From NCBI GenBank assembly GCA_964559535.1, contig CAZLIC010000087.1, positions 1-17,438 on the forward strand: a stretch of DNA of 17,438 nt, in the 5' to 3' direction. Each line of letters starts with the position of its first letter. The stretch's first letter is position 1. Made by a program: the position numbers and the translations under genes. This stretch comes from CAZLIC01 sp964559535. GTDB taxonomy: Bacteria > Pseudomonadota > Alphaproteobacteria > Rhodobacterales > Rhodobacteraceae. The notes beneath the pieces are model-generated. The model was given only the letters and a program-made list of their open reading frames with translations. It searched no databases and was not told the DNA's origin. Positions 6,714 to 14,655 of the stretch are shown here, piece by piece.

Positions 6714-7443
6714 AAGCGGCGGCTGCTGGCCCGCGCTGGTCGGGTTTGCCATTCTGGGCGCTGGTTCGGCCCTTCTCTTTAGCCGGTGGCCAGAGCTGGA
6801 CCTGATTGTTTCCCAACTGTTCTACGACCCCGCCTCTGGTTTTTCTCTGGCTGGTGACACGAACTGGGAAGGCGTGGTGCTGGTGAACAAATGGGCGTCC
6901 TTCGCCTCGGTCGGCCTGTCGGTCATCGGCTTGGGCATCCCCCTTTATCAGCGATCCAAGGCCGACAAGGTCGGCTTGCGCTACTGCATCTTCATCATGC
7001 TGATCTATGCCCTCGGCCCGGGTGTCCTGGTCAACGGCATTCTCAAGCGGACATATGGCCGGGCTCGGCCGGTGCAGGTCGAGGCTTTCGGGGGCGATGG
7101 GCCGTTCGCGGCAGCCTGGGTTGTCTCGGGTTACTGCCGCGCCGCCTGCTCCTTCGTTTCCGCCGAGGTGGCGGCAGGATCAGCGCTGACAATCGGACTG
7201 GTGATCGGAGCGAGTTGGTTTGCCGGTCGGCCAATTGCCACTGTGTTTCGCGTCACCTCGTTCGCTTCGGTCGGTCTCCTTGCGGTGACGGCGATCCAGC
7301 GGGTCGGGAGCGGACGGCATTTCCTATCCGACGTGCTTTTCGCAGCCATTCTGGTGCTGGCATTGGGCACCGCTTTGGGTTGCATGCTCAGGCCACGGGA
7401 GTCCGCTTCGACCCTGACCGTTCTCAAAGGACAGACTCCATGA
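6700..7443 (+). CDS. LpxE-like PAP2 phosphatase
   Basis: 247-residue membrane phosphatase with about six helices. PAP2 motif 1 is K116-RTYGRA-R123-P124. Motif 3 is R201-VGSGR-H207-FLS-D211. Both are intact. Motif 2, usually SGH, reads CSFVSAE (150-156), with Glu at the place of the catalytic His and Ala for Gly. The CSFVS surround resembles the lipid A phosphatase (LpxE-type) subgroup rather than the undecaprenyl-diphosphatase subgroup (FPSDH). Expected role: removal of a phosphate from lipid A or another lipid phosphate on the periplasmic face, which would open a site for the ArnT-like transferase. The altered motif 2 leaves activity uncertain. It overlaps the upstream gene by 14 bp and the downstream gene by 4 bp, so it is deeply embedded in the operon. 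Confidence 0.85.
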   Translation: MQTDKSGGCWPALVGFAILGAGSALLFSRWPELDLIVSQLFYDPASGFSLAGDTNWEGVVLVNKWASFASVGLSVIGLGIPLYQRSKADKVGLRYCIFIMLIYALGPGVLVNGILKRTYGRARPVQVEAFGGDGPFAAAWVVSGYCRAACSFVSAEVAAGSALTIGLVIGASWFAGRPIATVFRVTSFASVGLLAVTAIQRVGSGRHFLSDVLFAAILVLALGTALGCMLRPRESASTLTVLKGQTP

Positions 7444-9026
7444 TGCTGCGGAGCCAATCATCCGTTCCCGGCCCCATTTCTGCTCGCACCACGGGGATCC
7501 TGGCCGTTTCACTTGCCGTTGCGGGTGCGGTGGTCCTGCCCCTTTTGCGTCCAGTCCTGCCGGTGGACGAGACGCGCTACCTGTCCGTCGCTTGGGAGAT
7601 GTACCGGGATCTCAACTTCATCGTGCCGCGTCTGAACGGCGAGATCTATGCACACAAGCCACCGTTGCTGTTCTGGCTGATCAACTTGATCTGGTTGATC
7701 ACCGGCCCCAGCGAGGTGGCGGCGCGTCTGGTTGCTCCGGCCTTCGGAGTGCTGTCCGTGGCGCTGACCTGGCTTTTGGGAAACCGTCTGTTTCCCGATC
7801 GCCCCGGCTTCGGCGCTACGGCGGCACTTATCCTCGCGTCTACGGGCATGTTCGCGCTTTATGGCTCGCTGACGATGTTCGACACGATGCTGACCTCGGC
7901 CACGCTGTTGGGGATTCTTGCGCTATTGCGGATGGACGCGGGCGGGCGTTGGCCTGCGACACTCGGATTTGGGGCGGCGCTTGCATTCGGCGTGCTGTCC
8001 AAGGGGCCGGTGATCCTGGTTCACCTTTTGCCACTGGCGCTGGCACAACCTTTCTGGTCGCTGTCGGAAAAACCGGGGGGCTCCGGTGCCTGGTTCTGGC
8101 GTGTTGGTGCAGGCATCATCGTGGCGCTGGCACTTCTCGCGATCTGGCTTGTGCCTGCCCTCTGGCTCGGTGGGCCAGAATACAGGGACGAGATCCTTTG
8201 GCGGCAGAGTGCCGGTCGCGTGGTCAATGCTTTCGATCACGCCCGCCCAATCTGGTTCTTTGTGGCGATCCTACTGGTTCTGCTGTGGCCTTGGGCGTGG
8301 CGTCCATCGGCGCTGCGCGGGCTATGGACGGGTGGCTTGTGGCAAGACCGTCGCGCCAGGTTCCTTGCGATCTGGGGGCTTGCCACGCTGGTGCTGTTCT
8401 CGCTGATATCGGGGAAGCAGGCGCATTACCTGCTTCCCACCTTACCGGCCGTCGCACTGGCACTCGCCGCTGCCCCCTTGCCCCGACGTGGGATGGGCCC
8501 GCTCATCGCCAGCCTTGCCGTAATCGTGCCCGTGCTCATCTGGGCCGCGTTGCTTGCCACCGGTCGGGCCAAGATCGATGGTGTCGAAGTGGTCTCGCTG
8601 GGGTTGACGACTTTCGCCCTGGCGGGCGGGATCGCCGTCGCGGGGCTTGCCCTGATGGTCTTCGCGGCCCGGCGCGCGCCGGTCCTGGGCTGGGCCATGG
8701 TCGCACCAGTGGCACTCCTGGTGATCCATCTGGTCCTTCGACCCGCCGTTTTCGAGCATTACGACACCGCGCGCTTTGCTGCCGAGCTGAGCCGGGCACC
8801 TGAGGCCGGCGTCGCCATCGTTGGCTATCCCTATCAGGGAGAATTCGGCTTCACCGCGCGACTTTCGGCCCCGATCGCCGTTTTGTCGGAGGCGGAGCTT
8901 GCCGGATGGATCGCTGCGCATCCGGGCGGGCTTTTGATCACTGCAAGCGATCAACCCGGTATGGCACCGCCGGCGGTCGAAGGCTGGCTCGCCGGTAAGC
9001 TGCTTCGTCTGCATCGTTTGCCGTGA
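7440..9026 (+). CDS. ArnT-like GT39 lipid-linked sugar transferase
   Basis: 528-residue membrane protein. After a first helix (about 18-37) comes the GT39/ArnT loop motif PVDETRYLSVAWEM (41-54) with the D43-E44 pair, followed by HKPPLLFW (72-79). Both are hallmarks of the ArnT/RgtA-D family. About ten to twelve helices follow, with GKQAHYLLPTLPAVALALA (about 323-341) typical of the family. A periplasmic C-terminal domain begins around residue 435. Such enzymes transfer a sugar from a polyprenyl-phosphate carrier to lipid A or core LPS on the periplasmic side. Start choice: the ATG at 7440 overlaps the PAP2 stop (ATGA); the frame is open further upstream, but that stretch is a shadow of the PAP2 gene. 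The sugar is not identifiable: aminoarabinose genes (arnA/arnB) are absent here, and galacturonate is one option. Confidence 0.9.
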   Translation: MMLRSQSSVPGPISARTTGILAVSLAVAGAVVLPLLRPVLPVDETRYLSVAWEMYRDLNFIVPRLNGEIYAHKPPLLFWLINLIWLITGPSEVAARLVAPAFGVLSVALTWLLGNRLFPDRPGFGATAALILASTGMFALYGSLTMFDTMLTSATLLGILALLRMDAGGRWPATLGFGAALAFGVLSKGPVILVHLLPLALAQPFWSLSEKPGGSGAWFWRVGAGIIVALALLAIWLVPALWLGGPEYRDEILWRQSAGRVVNAFDHARPIWFFVAILLVLLWPWAWRPSALRGLWTGGLWQDRRARFLAIWGLATLVLFSLISGKQAHYLLPTLPAVALALAAAPLPRRGMGPLIASLAVIVPVLIWAALLATGRAKIDGVEVVSLGLTTFALAGGIAVAGLALMVFAARRAPVLGWAMVAPVALLVIHLVLRPAVFEHYDTARFAAELSRAPEAGVAIVGYPYQGEFGFTARLSAPIAVLSEAELAGWIAAHPGGLLITASDQPGMAPPAVEGWLAGKLLRLHRLP

Positions 9027-9120
9027 CAAGGCGATAGACGCTGCGCTTTCTCAATGTCGAGCCGATAAGAGCAGTCTGCGCATCACTGGGCAGTCACGAG
9101 CATCAGGATACTTGCTGTGG

Positions 9121-9160
9121 CTTACAGATTTGTAAATCGCCGGGAATGTCTGGGTAATGG
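9121..9160 (+). promoter_or_regulatory. Predicted operator and promoter, cytochrome b operon
   Basis: TTACAGATTTGTAA (9122-9135) is the palindromic core. On the plus strand TGTAAA (9131-9136) is followed 11 bp later by GGGAAT (9142-9147), and after 7 bp by a possible -10 hexamer TAATGG (9155-9160). The start codon is at 9214. The 14-base string CTTACAGATTTGTA is identical to one on the minus strand at the site beside the response regulator. The remainder of 9027-9213 shows no gene or terminator. Confidence 0.65.
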
Positions 9161-9213
9161 GGTGAAGATAGATCGAAGCTGCAAGTCTTTACGGCGGCTC
9201 AAGGAACCCCCAG

Positions 9214-9825
9214 ATGCTCACCACGACGCAAGGTTTTCCTCTCGTTGTCCAGCACACCCGTGCGACACGGATGGCTCATGCTGGTCTAGCCCTCGCAATC
9301 GTCACTCAGCTTGCCACAAGCCTTTTCATGCATGGTCCTGATGAGACACAGGCCGGCGACATGCTGTTCCAGGTTCACCGGTATTCGGGATTGGCGGCGA
9401 CTGTGCTTGCATTCGGTTTATGGGCGACGATCCTCTTTCGGTCGCGCGGGACTGACATCGGTGCCCTGATCCCGTGGTTCTCCGGTCAGCGGCTTGCTGC
9501 CCTGTGGCGCGATGCGGCGGTCCACGCCAACTCCGTCTCTAAGTTTCGTTTGCCTACGCATGATCCTGCTGCCGCGTTGCCTTCAGCGGTTCACGGCCTC
9601 GGGTTGCTCCTGATTTCCGCTATGGCACTGTCCGGCACACTTTATTTCCTGCAGGTCGCCCTTGGCCTGCATTCGGCTGAGCCCGACGGCATGATCGCGA
9701 TGACCGTTCACCTCGCGCTTGCCAACCTCGTCTGGGCCTATTTGATCGCACATGCGGGTCTCGCGCTGCTAAACCATCTGCTGAAGTCGATGTCACTTTC
9801 CACAATGTGGTCACTGCGAAAGTAG
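9214..9825 (+). CDS. Cytochrome b561-type membrane protein
   Basis: 203-residue protein with four or five hydrophobic helices. Candidate haem-ligating histidines are H22 (RMAHAGLAL), H55 (QVHRYSGL), H127 (VHGLGLLL), H166 (VHLALANL) and H180 (IAHAGLALL), matching the usual two-haem pattern of cytochrome b561 and hydrogenase b-type proteins. Expected role: electron transfer across or within the inner membrane, with an unknown partner. The ATG at 9214 has AAGGA about 10 bases upstream. It is followed after 9 bp by the broken PAP2 gene. Cytochrome b561 genes often sit beside PepSY genes and two-component systems in proteobacteria, which fits the content of this window. No dedicated redox partner gene is present. 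Confidence 0.85.
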   Translation: MLTTTQGFPLVVQHTRATRMAHAGLALAIVTQLATSLFMHGPDETQAGDMLFQVHRYSGLAATVLAFGLWATILFRSRGTDIGALIPWFSGQRLAALWRDAAVHANSVSKFRLPTHDPAAALPSAVHGLGLLLISAMALSGTLYFLQVALGLHSAEPDGMIAMTVHLALANLVWAYLIAHAGLALLNHLLKSMSLSTMWSLRK

Positions 9826-9834
9826 GAAAGCTGC

Positions 9835-10455
9835 ATGACGCTTTCCGATATCGAGCTCTGGAATCAGAGCCTGTTTCTTGCGCTCAATGCCGGAGCTGAT
9901 GCCCCGGCATTTACTGTCACCATTGACAGGCTTGTTGCGAATTGGTCGGTCTATCTGGCACCGGCCCTGCTGACCTTGGCTTGGATCCGCAGAGGTCGAG
10001 TCGTCAGGTTTGCTCTGATGGATGCCAGTATTGCGGCCTTGGTTGGCCTAGTGATGGCACAGGTGATTGCCGGAACATGGTATCATCCGCGAGCCTTCGA
10101 GATCGGTCTGGGCAGACAATTATTGGATCATGCACCATAAGTATCATTTCCCAGCGACCACGCCACATTGGCCTTTTCTCTGGCGCTGCCCCTTCTTCTC
10201 AACATCGCAACACGCGGCTTGGGTAGCCTGTTCCTGTTTCTTGGCCTTGCTCTCGCCTGGTCGCGGATCTACATCAGCGTGCATTTCCCGCTGGACATTC
10301 TCGGCGCGGTCGCCGTTGCAAGTGTTGCTGTTTCGATGATTTGGACCACGCGCGGGCCCCTGTTTCTCTGGGTTTATCCTGGCCTTCAGCGGACCTACGA
10401 AACAATGCTTGTTCGGCTTCACGCGCCGGAAGCCATTTTCCCACGAGATCTTTAG
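9835..10455 (+). pseudogene. PAP2 (BcrC-type undecaprenyl-diphosphatase) gene with in-frame stop
   Basis: An ATG at 9835 (GGAAAG ribosome site) starts a 207-codon frame interrupted by TAA at codon 102 (10138-10140). The same frame continues without shift to 10455 and clearly encodes the rest of a PAP2 protein: SFPSDHATLAFSL directly after the stop, then SRIYISVHFPLDILGA. Motif 1, expected as HPRPF, reads HPRAFE, a second change from the usual pattern. The catalytic PSDH motif lies after the stop, so the 101-residue product cannot be active alone. A TTG restart at 10168 would lie beyond PSDH. One base change (for example GAA or CAA to TAA) explains the break. It may be a recent pseudogene or a sequencing error. 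Confidence 0.85.
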
Positions 10456-10469
10456 CGGACGACGTTTGG

Positions 10470-12464
10470 TCAGGGTGCCGCTGTAACGGTGACAGCCAAC
10501 GTAGTTCCCGATGGTCCTGCGCGCTTGTCCAGCGCAGCCACCATCTCGTCCTGTTCGGTTCTCATATTGCTTTCAGTCATTGCCGTCTGTTCCAGTTGGG
10601 CAAAGCCGAAAACCAAAGGGTCCAGTCGGTCTGCGGTCATGGAAATGAGCAAGAGAGGTGCGCTCGCCGTCCCTTCCTGCACCAACACGTCGCTGACCCA
10701 AATCCGCAGGACCAGACGTTCGTCTGGTAAACCAGGCTTTGTGAGGGTGCTGTCGGCGGGACGGCCAAGGTGGGTCAATGGCCAGGGGGCGTGTTGGCTG
10801 AGCAATTGGCGTGTGGGCAGAAAAGCTGCAAGGACCTGGTCCAGCAGAGCAGTTTCCGAAGGTTGCCAACCTGCGGAATTGAGGTCCGCAATGACGTCCA
10901 CCAACGGCCACGTAGTTTGCAGCAGCATTGGCTCTCCGGGATCGCCGTCCAAAAGGATACGTCGATCCGGCAGGGTCTTCCAGCCAGACCGCTGCCAATC
11001 GGCGAAGGCCATCGTCGTCAGGGCCGGGCTTGCGTCATATCGCGCCGTGGCGGATGACCAGCCCGTCCAAAGGTGGATCGGCACAACAGCCAAGCCTGTG
11101 ATGGCCAAAAGACCTGCGAACGCCCATTTCGGCACAGCAACGGTCCGCGCGTGCAACATCAGGGCCATCACGCTGACCACAGCGCCTCCGAAAAGCATAC
11201 CCGCCAGAACATCGGTCGGCCAATGCGCTTGAAGGTACACCCGTGACAGGGCGATCAGGGCAACGAGCACGGCAAAGACGGCATAGACTGCGCCGCGGAA
11301 CCGAACAGGAAGCGACCGCGCCACAAACAGGGCCAGCATGCCGAGGATGATCGTAGCAAATGTGGAATGGCCGCTAGGAAAGCTAAAACCGTCGGTGCCC
11401 TGATACATCTCCATCGGCCGCGCCCGATGGAGCAATGCCTTTAACAGCGGCACGAAGGCGACACCCGCAAGGCTCGCTGCCGCCACCGCCAGCGCCATCG
11501 ACCAGTCCCGCCACAGCGCAAGTGCCGCGATCAGCAGCAGCGCCAGCGGCAACAACACCGCCATATCGCCCAGCATGGTGATGCCGACCATGGCCGAGGT
11601 CGCCCACTCCGTACGCAGGCCTTGCACGAACTGGCCGATAGCCGCATCCGCCAGAGCCATCTCGGGATCGAAGATCACAGCGAAGGCCAGAAGAGCGAAG
11701 CCCACCACGCCGCAGAAGGCCAGCCCGATCAGGGCAGCCGCTTCCAGTGCGCCTTCATCATTGCGCAGCACCCGCGCGACGCCACTCGTCCCCCCGCCTT
11801 GGCGGTCCAGCAATAGCGCCAGCCGCAACCGTCCCTGATCCGCCAGCGGGATCAGGATCCCGCGCGTCACCCGCAAGGCAGCCCACAGCAAAAATGTCAG
11901 TCCGAGCGCCAGACCGGCCAGCAACACGAAGCGGGGGTTGGCGGCATGCGCCACTTGTAGACCCCTCCCCAGTGCGATTGCGGGCAAGAGATGCGCAGCT
12001 GCCCAGACGAACGCCGATACCACGTTGACCAGCGCAAAGCGGACGCTGGACATGCCCATCATTCCGGCGATCGTCGGCACAACAGCCTTCACGCCTGGAA
12101 TGAAGCGCACAATGAAAATGCTTTTGCCGCCGTGCCGCGCGATGAACTGTTCGCCCTTGTCGATCAGAGCGCCATAGCGCGAGAACGGCCAGAAGGTGCG
12201 AATCCTGTCCTTCCAATGGACGCCCGCCCAGAACGACAGACCGTCTCCTGCAATGGCGCCAGCGACGGATGCTGCAAAAACCGGCAGGAAGGCCATCTTT
12301 CCCAAACCAATCAATGTGCCAAGGCCAACCAGAACCACAGTTGACGGCACGAAAAGGCCAACGATCAGCATGGCCTCCCCGAAGGACACGAGAAAGGCAA
12401 AGAGGACCGCAAGCGTCCCATGCGAGCCCAAAAAGTCTACGAAATGCGTGATCCACTGGGTCAT
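10470..12464 (-). CDS. DedA-PAP2-LssY three-domain membrane protein
   Basis: 664-residue fusion. Residues 1-200: a DedA/SNARE-associated domain (FGEAMLIVGLFVPSTVVLVG, then GDGLSFWAG, then R120-FIPGVKAVVPTIAG), a family linked to polyprenyl-phosphate or phospholipid translocation. Residues about 240-440: a PAP2 phosphatase with all motifs intact, K342-x6-R349-P350, SFPSGHS (361-367) and S407-R408-x5-H414-x3-D418. Residues about 465-660: an LssY_C-like soluble domain. Expected role: recycling or remodelling of lipid phosphates at the inner membrane, with translocase and phosphatase joined in one chain. It starts inside the stop of the sensor kinase gene (12461-12464), so it belongs to the regulatory operon. 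It converges with the broken PAP2 gene, 14 bp away, with no visible terminator between. Confidence 0.9.
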   Translation of the reverse strand: MTQWITHFVDFLGSHGTLAVLFAFLVSFGEAMLIVGLFVPSTVVLVGLGTLIGLGKMAFLPVFAASVAGAIAGDGLSFWAGVHWKDRIRTFWPFSRYGALIDKGEQFIARHGGKSIFIVRFIPGVKAVVPTIAGMMGMSSVRFALVNVVSAFVWAAAHLLPAIALGRGLQVAHAANPRFVLLAGLALGLTFLLWAALRVTRGILIPLADQGRLRLALLLDRQGGGTSGVARVLRNDEGALEAAALIGLAFCGVVGFALLAFAVIFDPEMALADAAIGQFVQGLRTEWATSAMVGITMLGDMAVLLPLALLLIAALALWRDWSMALAVAAASLAGVAFVPLLKALLHRARPMEMYQGTDGFSFPSGHSTFATIILGMLALFVARSLPVRFRGAVYAVFAVLVALIALSRVYLQAHWPTDVLAGMLFGGAVVSVMALMLHARTVAVPKWAFAGLLAITGLAVVPIHLWTGWSSATARYDASPALTTMAFADWQRSGWKTLPDRRILLDGDPGEPMLLQTTWPLVDVIADLNSAGWQPSETALLDQVLAAFLPTRQLLSQHAPWPLTHLGRPADSTLTKPGLPDERLVLRIWVSDVLVQEGTASAPLLLISMTADRLDPLVFGFAQLEQTAMTESNMRTEQDEMVAALDKRAGPSGTTLAVTVTAAP

Positions 12465-13825
12465 TGTGCATCCCGCAAAGAAGCAAACCGCAAATCGACG
12501 CGCAGCCCGGGCTTGGCATCACTTAGGGACAGATCGGCCCCATGCAGGTCTGCAACCGCCTTGACCAGGGCGAGCCCGAGCCCACTCCCGGCAGTCGTGC
12601 GGCTTTTCTCAAGCCGGTAGAGACGGCGGAGCGCCTTTTCCCGCTCTCCTGCCGGTATGCCGGAACCTGTGTCGGAGATCGAGCCGGTCACATGGTTGCC
12701 GATGGCCTGCACCGCACAATGGATCGCCGTTCCGGGCGGGCAATGGCGGATCGCGTTTTCGATCAGGTTGGCGAACCCCTGCGTGAGGAGCTCGCGGTCT
12801 CCCATCACCCAGGCAGGACTGACGGCGTCGGTTGAGAGGGTCATGCCCGCATCCTCGGCCACCTCGGCATAGACATCGGCCAGGTCCGCAATCACGATTG
12901 CCAGATCGACCGGAGCGAACTTTTCGCGCCTCGACCCCGCCTCGATCTGGGCAATGCGCAGCAGGGCTGAAAAGGTCTGGCCGATCATCTCGCTTTGCGA
13001 AAGAGCCTCGGCGAGGTCGTCTTCGGCAGTCTGGCCGGATGCGGATTTGCGGGCGGCACCCTCGATGTGGATGCGCAGCCGGTTGAGCGGAGTGCGCAGA
13101 TCATGCGCAATGTCGGCGCTGACCTGCCGCATCGCTTCGACAAGGGAGGAAAGCCGCTCCAATGCGGCGTTGACCGCCTGTGATATCCGGTCCAGATCGT
13201 CGCCGCGCCCGGTGATTGGCAACCGGGCCAAGAGATCTCCCTGCGCGACGCGGGCGGCAGCCATCTCGGCTTCCGCAATCCGGCTTTGCACCCGCGAGGC
13301 CAGAACCATCGCAGCGCCAACAGTCGCCAGCAGAGATGCAAGAGCGGCCCACCCGAAAGCCGCCAGCACGATCTCCTGCAGGTCATCCAGATCGGCGTTC
13401 GTCAACCCGACCGTCAGGGTATAGGTCCCGGCTTCGCCAGAGAAGATGCGATAGGGATAATCGGTGGCGACACCGATGCGGTCGGCTTCGATCGTCGACC
13501 AGCCGGCCGGCACGACGACTTCACCGATGTTGCTGGCAAGAAGCCCGCCGTCGGGGCTTCGCAGGCTATAGGCAGTGGCACGGTCCGGGCTGGCCTGAAT
13601 GCGGGCGTCAACAGCCTCGATCAAGTCGTCCTCGTCTCCTTGCAGTATTGTATGTTCGATGGCCGCGAAGATCTCGGTAACGCGCGCGTCCTGCCGCGCG
13701 GCAAGCTGGGATTTCATCAGCCCGTAGCCAACGCCGCTGGCCAGCATCAGTGTCGTGAGGACGGACAGCGATACGCCTATCGCCAGGCGGAACGAGCTGT
13801 GCCGCCAAAGGTCAGCGGGGCGCAT
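12461..13825 (-). CDS. Sensor histidine kinase (PmrB/QseC-like)
   Basis: 454-residue kinase. First membrane helix at about 12-36, periplasmic sensor region about 38-150, second helix about 152-177, then HAMP (about 178-230). The HisKA box SADIAHDLRTPLNRLR has the phosphoacceptor H241. The ATPase domain has ENAIRH (N357), DTGSGIP (385-391) and GSGLGLAL (413-420). All motifs are intact. The periplasmic loop includes the acidic stretch QGDEDDLIEAVDAR (62-75), a possible cation contact. The frame is open back to 13918, but the ATG at 13825 gives a standard N-terminus and overlaps the regulator gene by 14 bp. It pairs with the upstream response regulator. The signal is unknown. Confidence 0.92.
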   Translation of the reverse strand: MRPADLWRHSSFRLAIGVSLSVLTTLMLASGVGYGLMKSQLAARQDARVTEIFAAIEHTILQGDEDDLIEAVDARIQASPDRATAYSLRSPDGGLLASNIGEVVVPAGWSTIEADRIGVATDYPYRIFSGEAGTYTLTVGLTNADLDDLQEIVLAAFGWAALASLLATVGAAMVLASRVQSRIAEAEMAAARVAQGDLLARLPITGRGDDLDRISQAVNAALERLSSLVEAMRQVSADIAHDLRTPLNRLRIHIEGAARKSASGQTAEDDLAEALSQSEMIGQTFSALLRIAQIEAGSRREKFAPVDLAIVIADLADVYAEVAEDAGMTLSTDAVSPAWVMGDRELLTQGFANLIENAIRHCPPGTAIHCAVQAIGNHVTGSISDTGSGIPAGEREKALRRLYRLEKSRTTAGSGLGLALVKAVADLHGADLSLSDAKPGLRVDLRFASLRDAQ

Positions 13826-14489
13826 GGAGGGAATAGCCCATGTTCTTGACCGTGTGCAGCAGGGCCAAATCGAAGGGCTTGTCGATCTTGGCGCGCAACC
13901 GGCTGATGTGGGTTTCAACCACGGAGGTCTTCGGATCGAAATGGAAGTCCCACACCCGCTCCAGCAGCATGGTGCGCGTCACCACCCGGCCTTCGTTGCG
14001 CATCAGCACTTCCAGCAAGGTGAACTCCTTGGGCAAAAGGTCGATGGGCTGACCCGCGCGTGTCGCCGTCCGCCGCATCAGGTCGAGTTCCAGATCCGCG
14101 ACCCGCAGGACGGTCTTTACCTCCTGCACCGGAGGACGCCGCGCCAGCGCGTTGACGCGCGCCAGGAGCTCGGCAAAAGCAAAGGGCTTGGTCAGATAAT
14201 CGTCGCCGCCCGCCTCCAGACCCTCGACGCGGTCGTCGATGCCGCCGAGCGCGGTGAGGAAGAGAACCGGCGTCCTGCGACCGGCCGCGCGCAGGGCGCG
14301 GACCAGCGACAACCCGTCCAGACCCGGGATCATCCGGTCGACCACCAGGACGTCGTAACTTTCGCGCGTGGCCTGAAAGAGGCCATCCGTGCCCTCTGCC
14401 AGCACGTCGCAGACGTGTCCGTTCTCGGACAGGCCCCGCGAGACATAATCTGCGGCGGCGGGATCGTCCTCTATCAGTAATATGCGCAT
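13812..14489 (-). CDS. OmpR-family response regulator (PmrA/QseB-like)
   Basis: 225-residue regulator. The receiver domain covers 1-118: acidic pocket ED-D (7-9), phosphoacceptor D51 in VVDRMIPGLDG, T79 and K101 in LTKPF. The winged-helix DNA-binding domain covers about 127-222, with PKEFTLLEVLMRNEGRVVTR and the recognition-helix region TSVVETHISRLRAKID, then VKNMGYSL. It is the first gene of the operon regulator-kinase-DedA/PAP2 fusion. The intergenic region upstream (14490-14655) holds a predicted operator, which may serve autoregulation as well as the divergent operon. As the only OmpR-type regulator visible here, it is the natural candidate to bind the TGTAAG tandem sites described in this annotation; that link is inference. 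Confidence 0.93.
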   Translation of the reverse strand: MRILLIEDDPAAADYVSRGLSENGHVCDVLAEGTDGLFQATRESYDVLVVDRMIPGLDGLSLVRALRAAGRRTPVLFLTALGGIDDRVEGLEAGGDDYLTKPFAFAELLARVNALARRPPVQEVKTVLRVADLELDLMRRTATRAGQPIDLLPKEFTLLEVLMRNEGRVVTRTMLLERVWDFHFDPKTSVVETHISRLRAKIDKPFDLALLHTVKNMGYSLHAPR

Positions 14490-14560
14490 AACGGGCTTCC
14501 GAGTGCGTGATGGTCGTCCAAGACCTGGCGTGGCGGTCTCTCACAGGGTTCGCGGTAACC

Positions 14561-14599
14561 ATACAAATCTGTAAGTCGCAAGAAATACTGCGGTATGAC
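14561..14599 (+). promoter_or_regulatory. Predicted operator and promoter between regulator and COG4705 operon
   Basis: ATACAAATCTGTAAG (14561-14575) is a near-palindrome of the shared core. TGTAAG (14570-14575) is followed 11 bp later by AGAAAT (14581-14586) and after 7 bp by TATGAC (14594-14599), a plausible -10. The 11-bp and 7-bp spacings are the same as at the 9121 site. The start codon at 14656 is 69 bp beyond the tandem pair. The site lies 72 bp from the regulator start, so control in both directions is possible. Confidence 0.65.
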
Positions 14600-14655
14600 C
14601 GTTCATCCAGACGGGGCACCGAAGGGCCGATTGGCCTGAACAGGAGCTCCCGGAA

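Noticed and set aside
6891..7439. N-terminal extension of the GT39 gene
   Set aside because: The extra residues come from a shifted reading of the PAP2 gene. The family N-terminus begins at the ATG at 7440, which overlaps the PAP2 stop.
9121..9136. FNR/Crp-type binding site
   Set aside because: The core TTACA-N4-TGTAA resembles short dyads of other regulators, but it lacks the TTGAT-N4-ATCAA or TGTGA-N6-TCACA sequence, and the 11-bp tandem extension points to an OmpR-family protein.
10168..10455. Independent 95-residue gene from the TTG at 10168
   Set aside because: It is in the same frame as the upstream PAP2 half and starts after the PSDH motif, so it is the tail of one broken gene rather than a separate gene.
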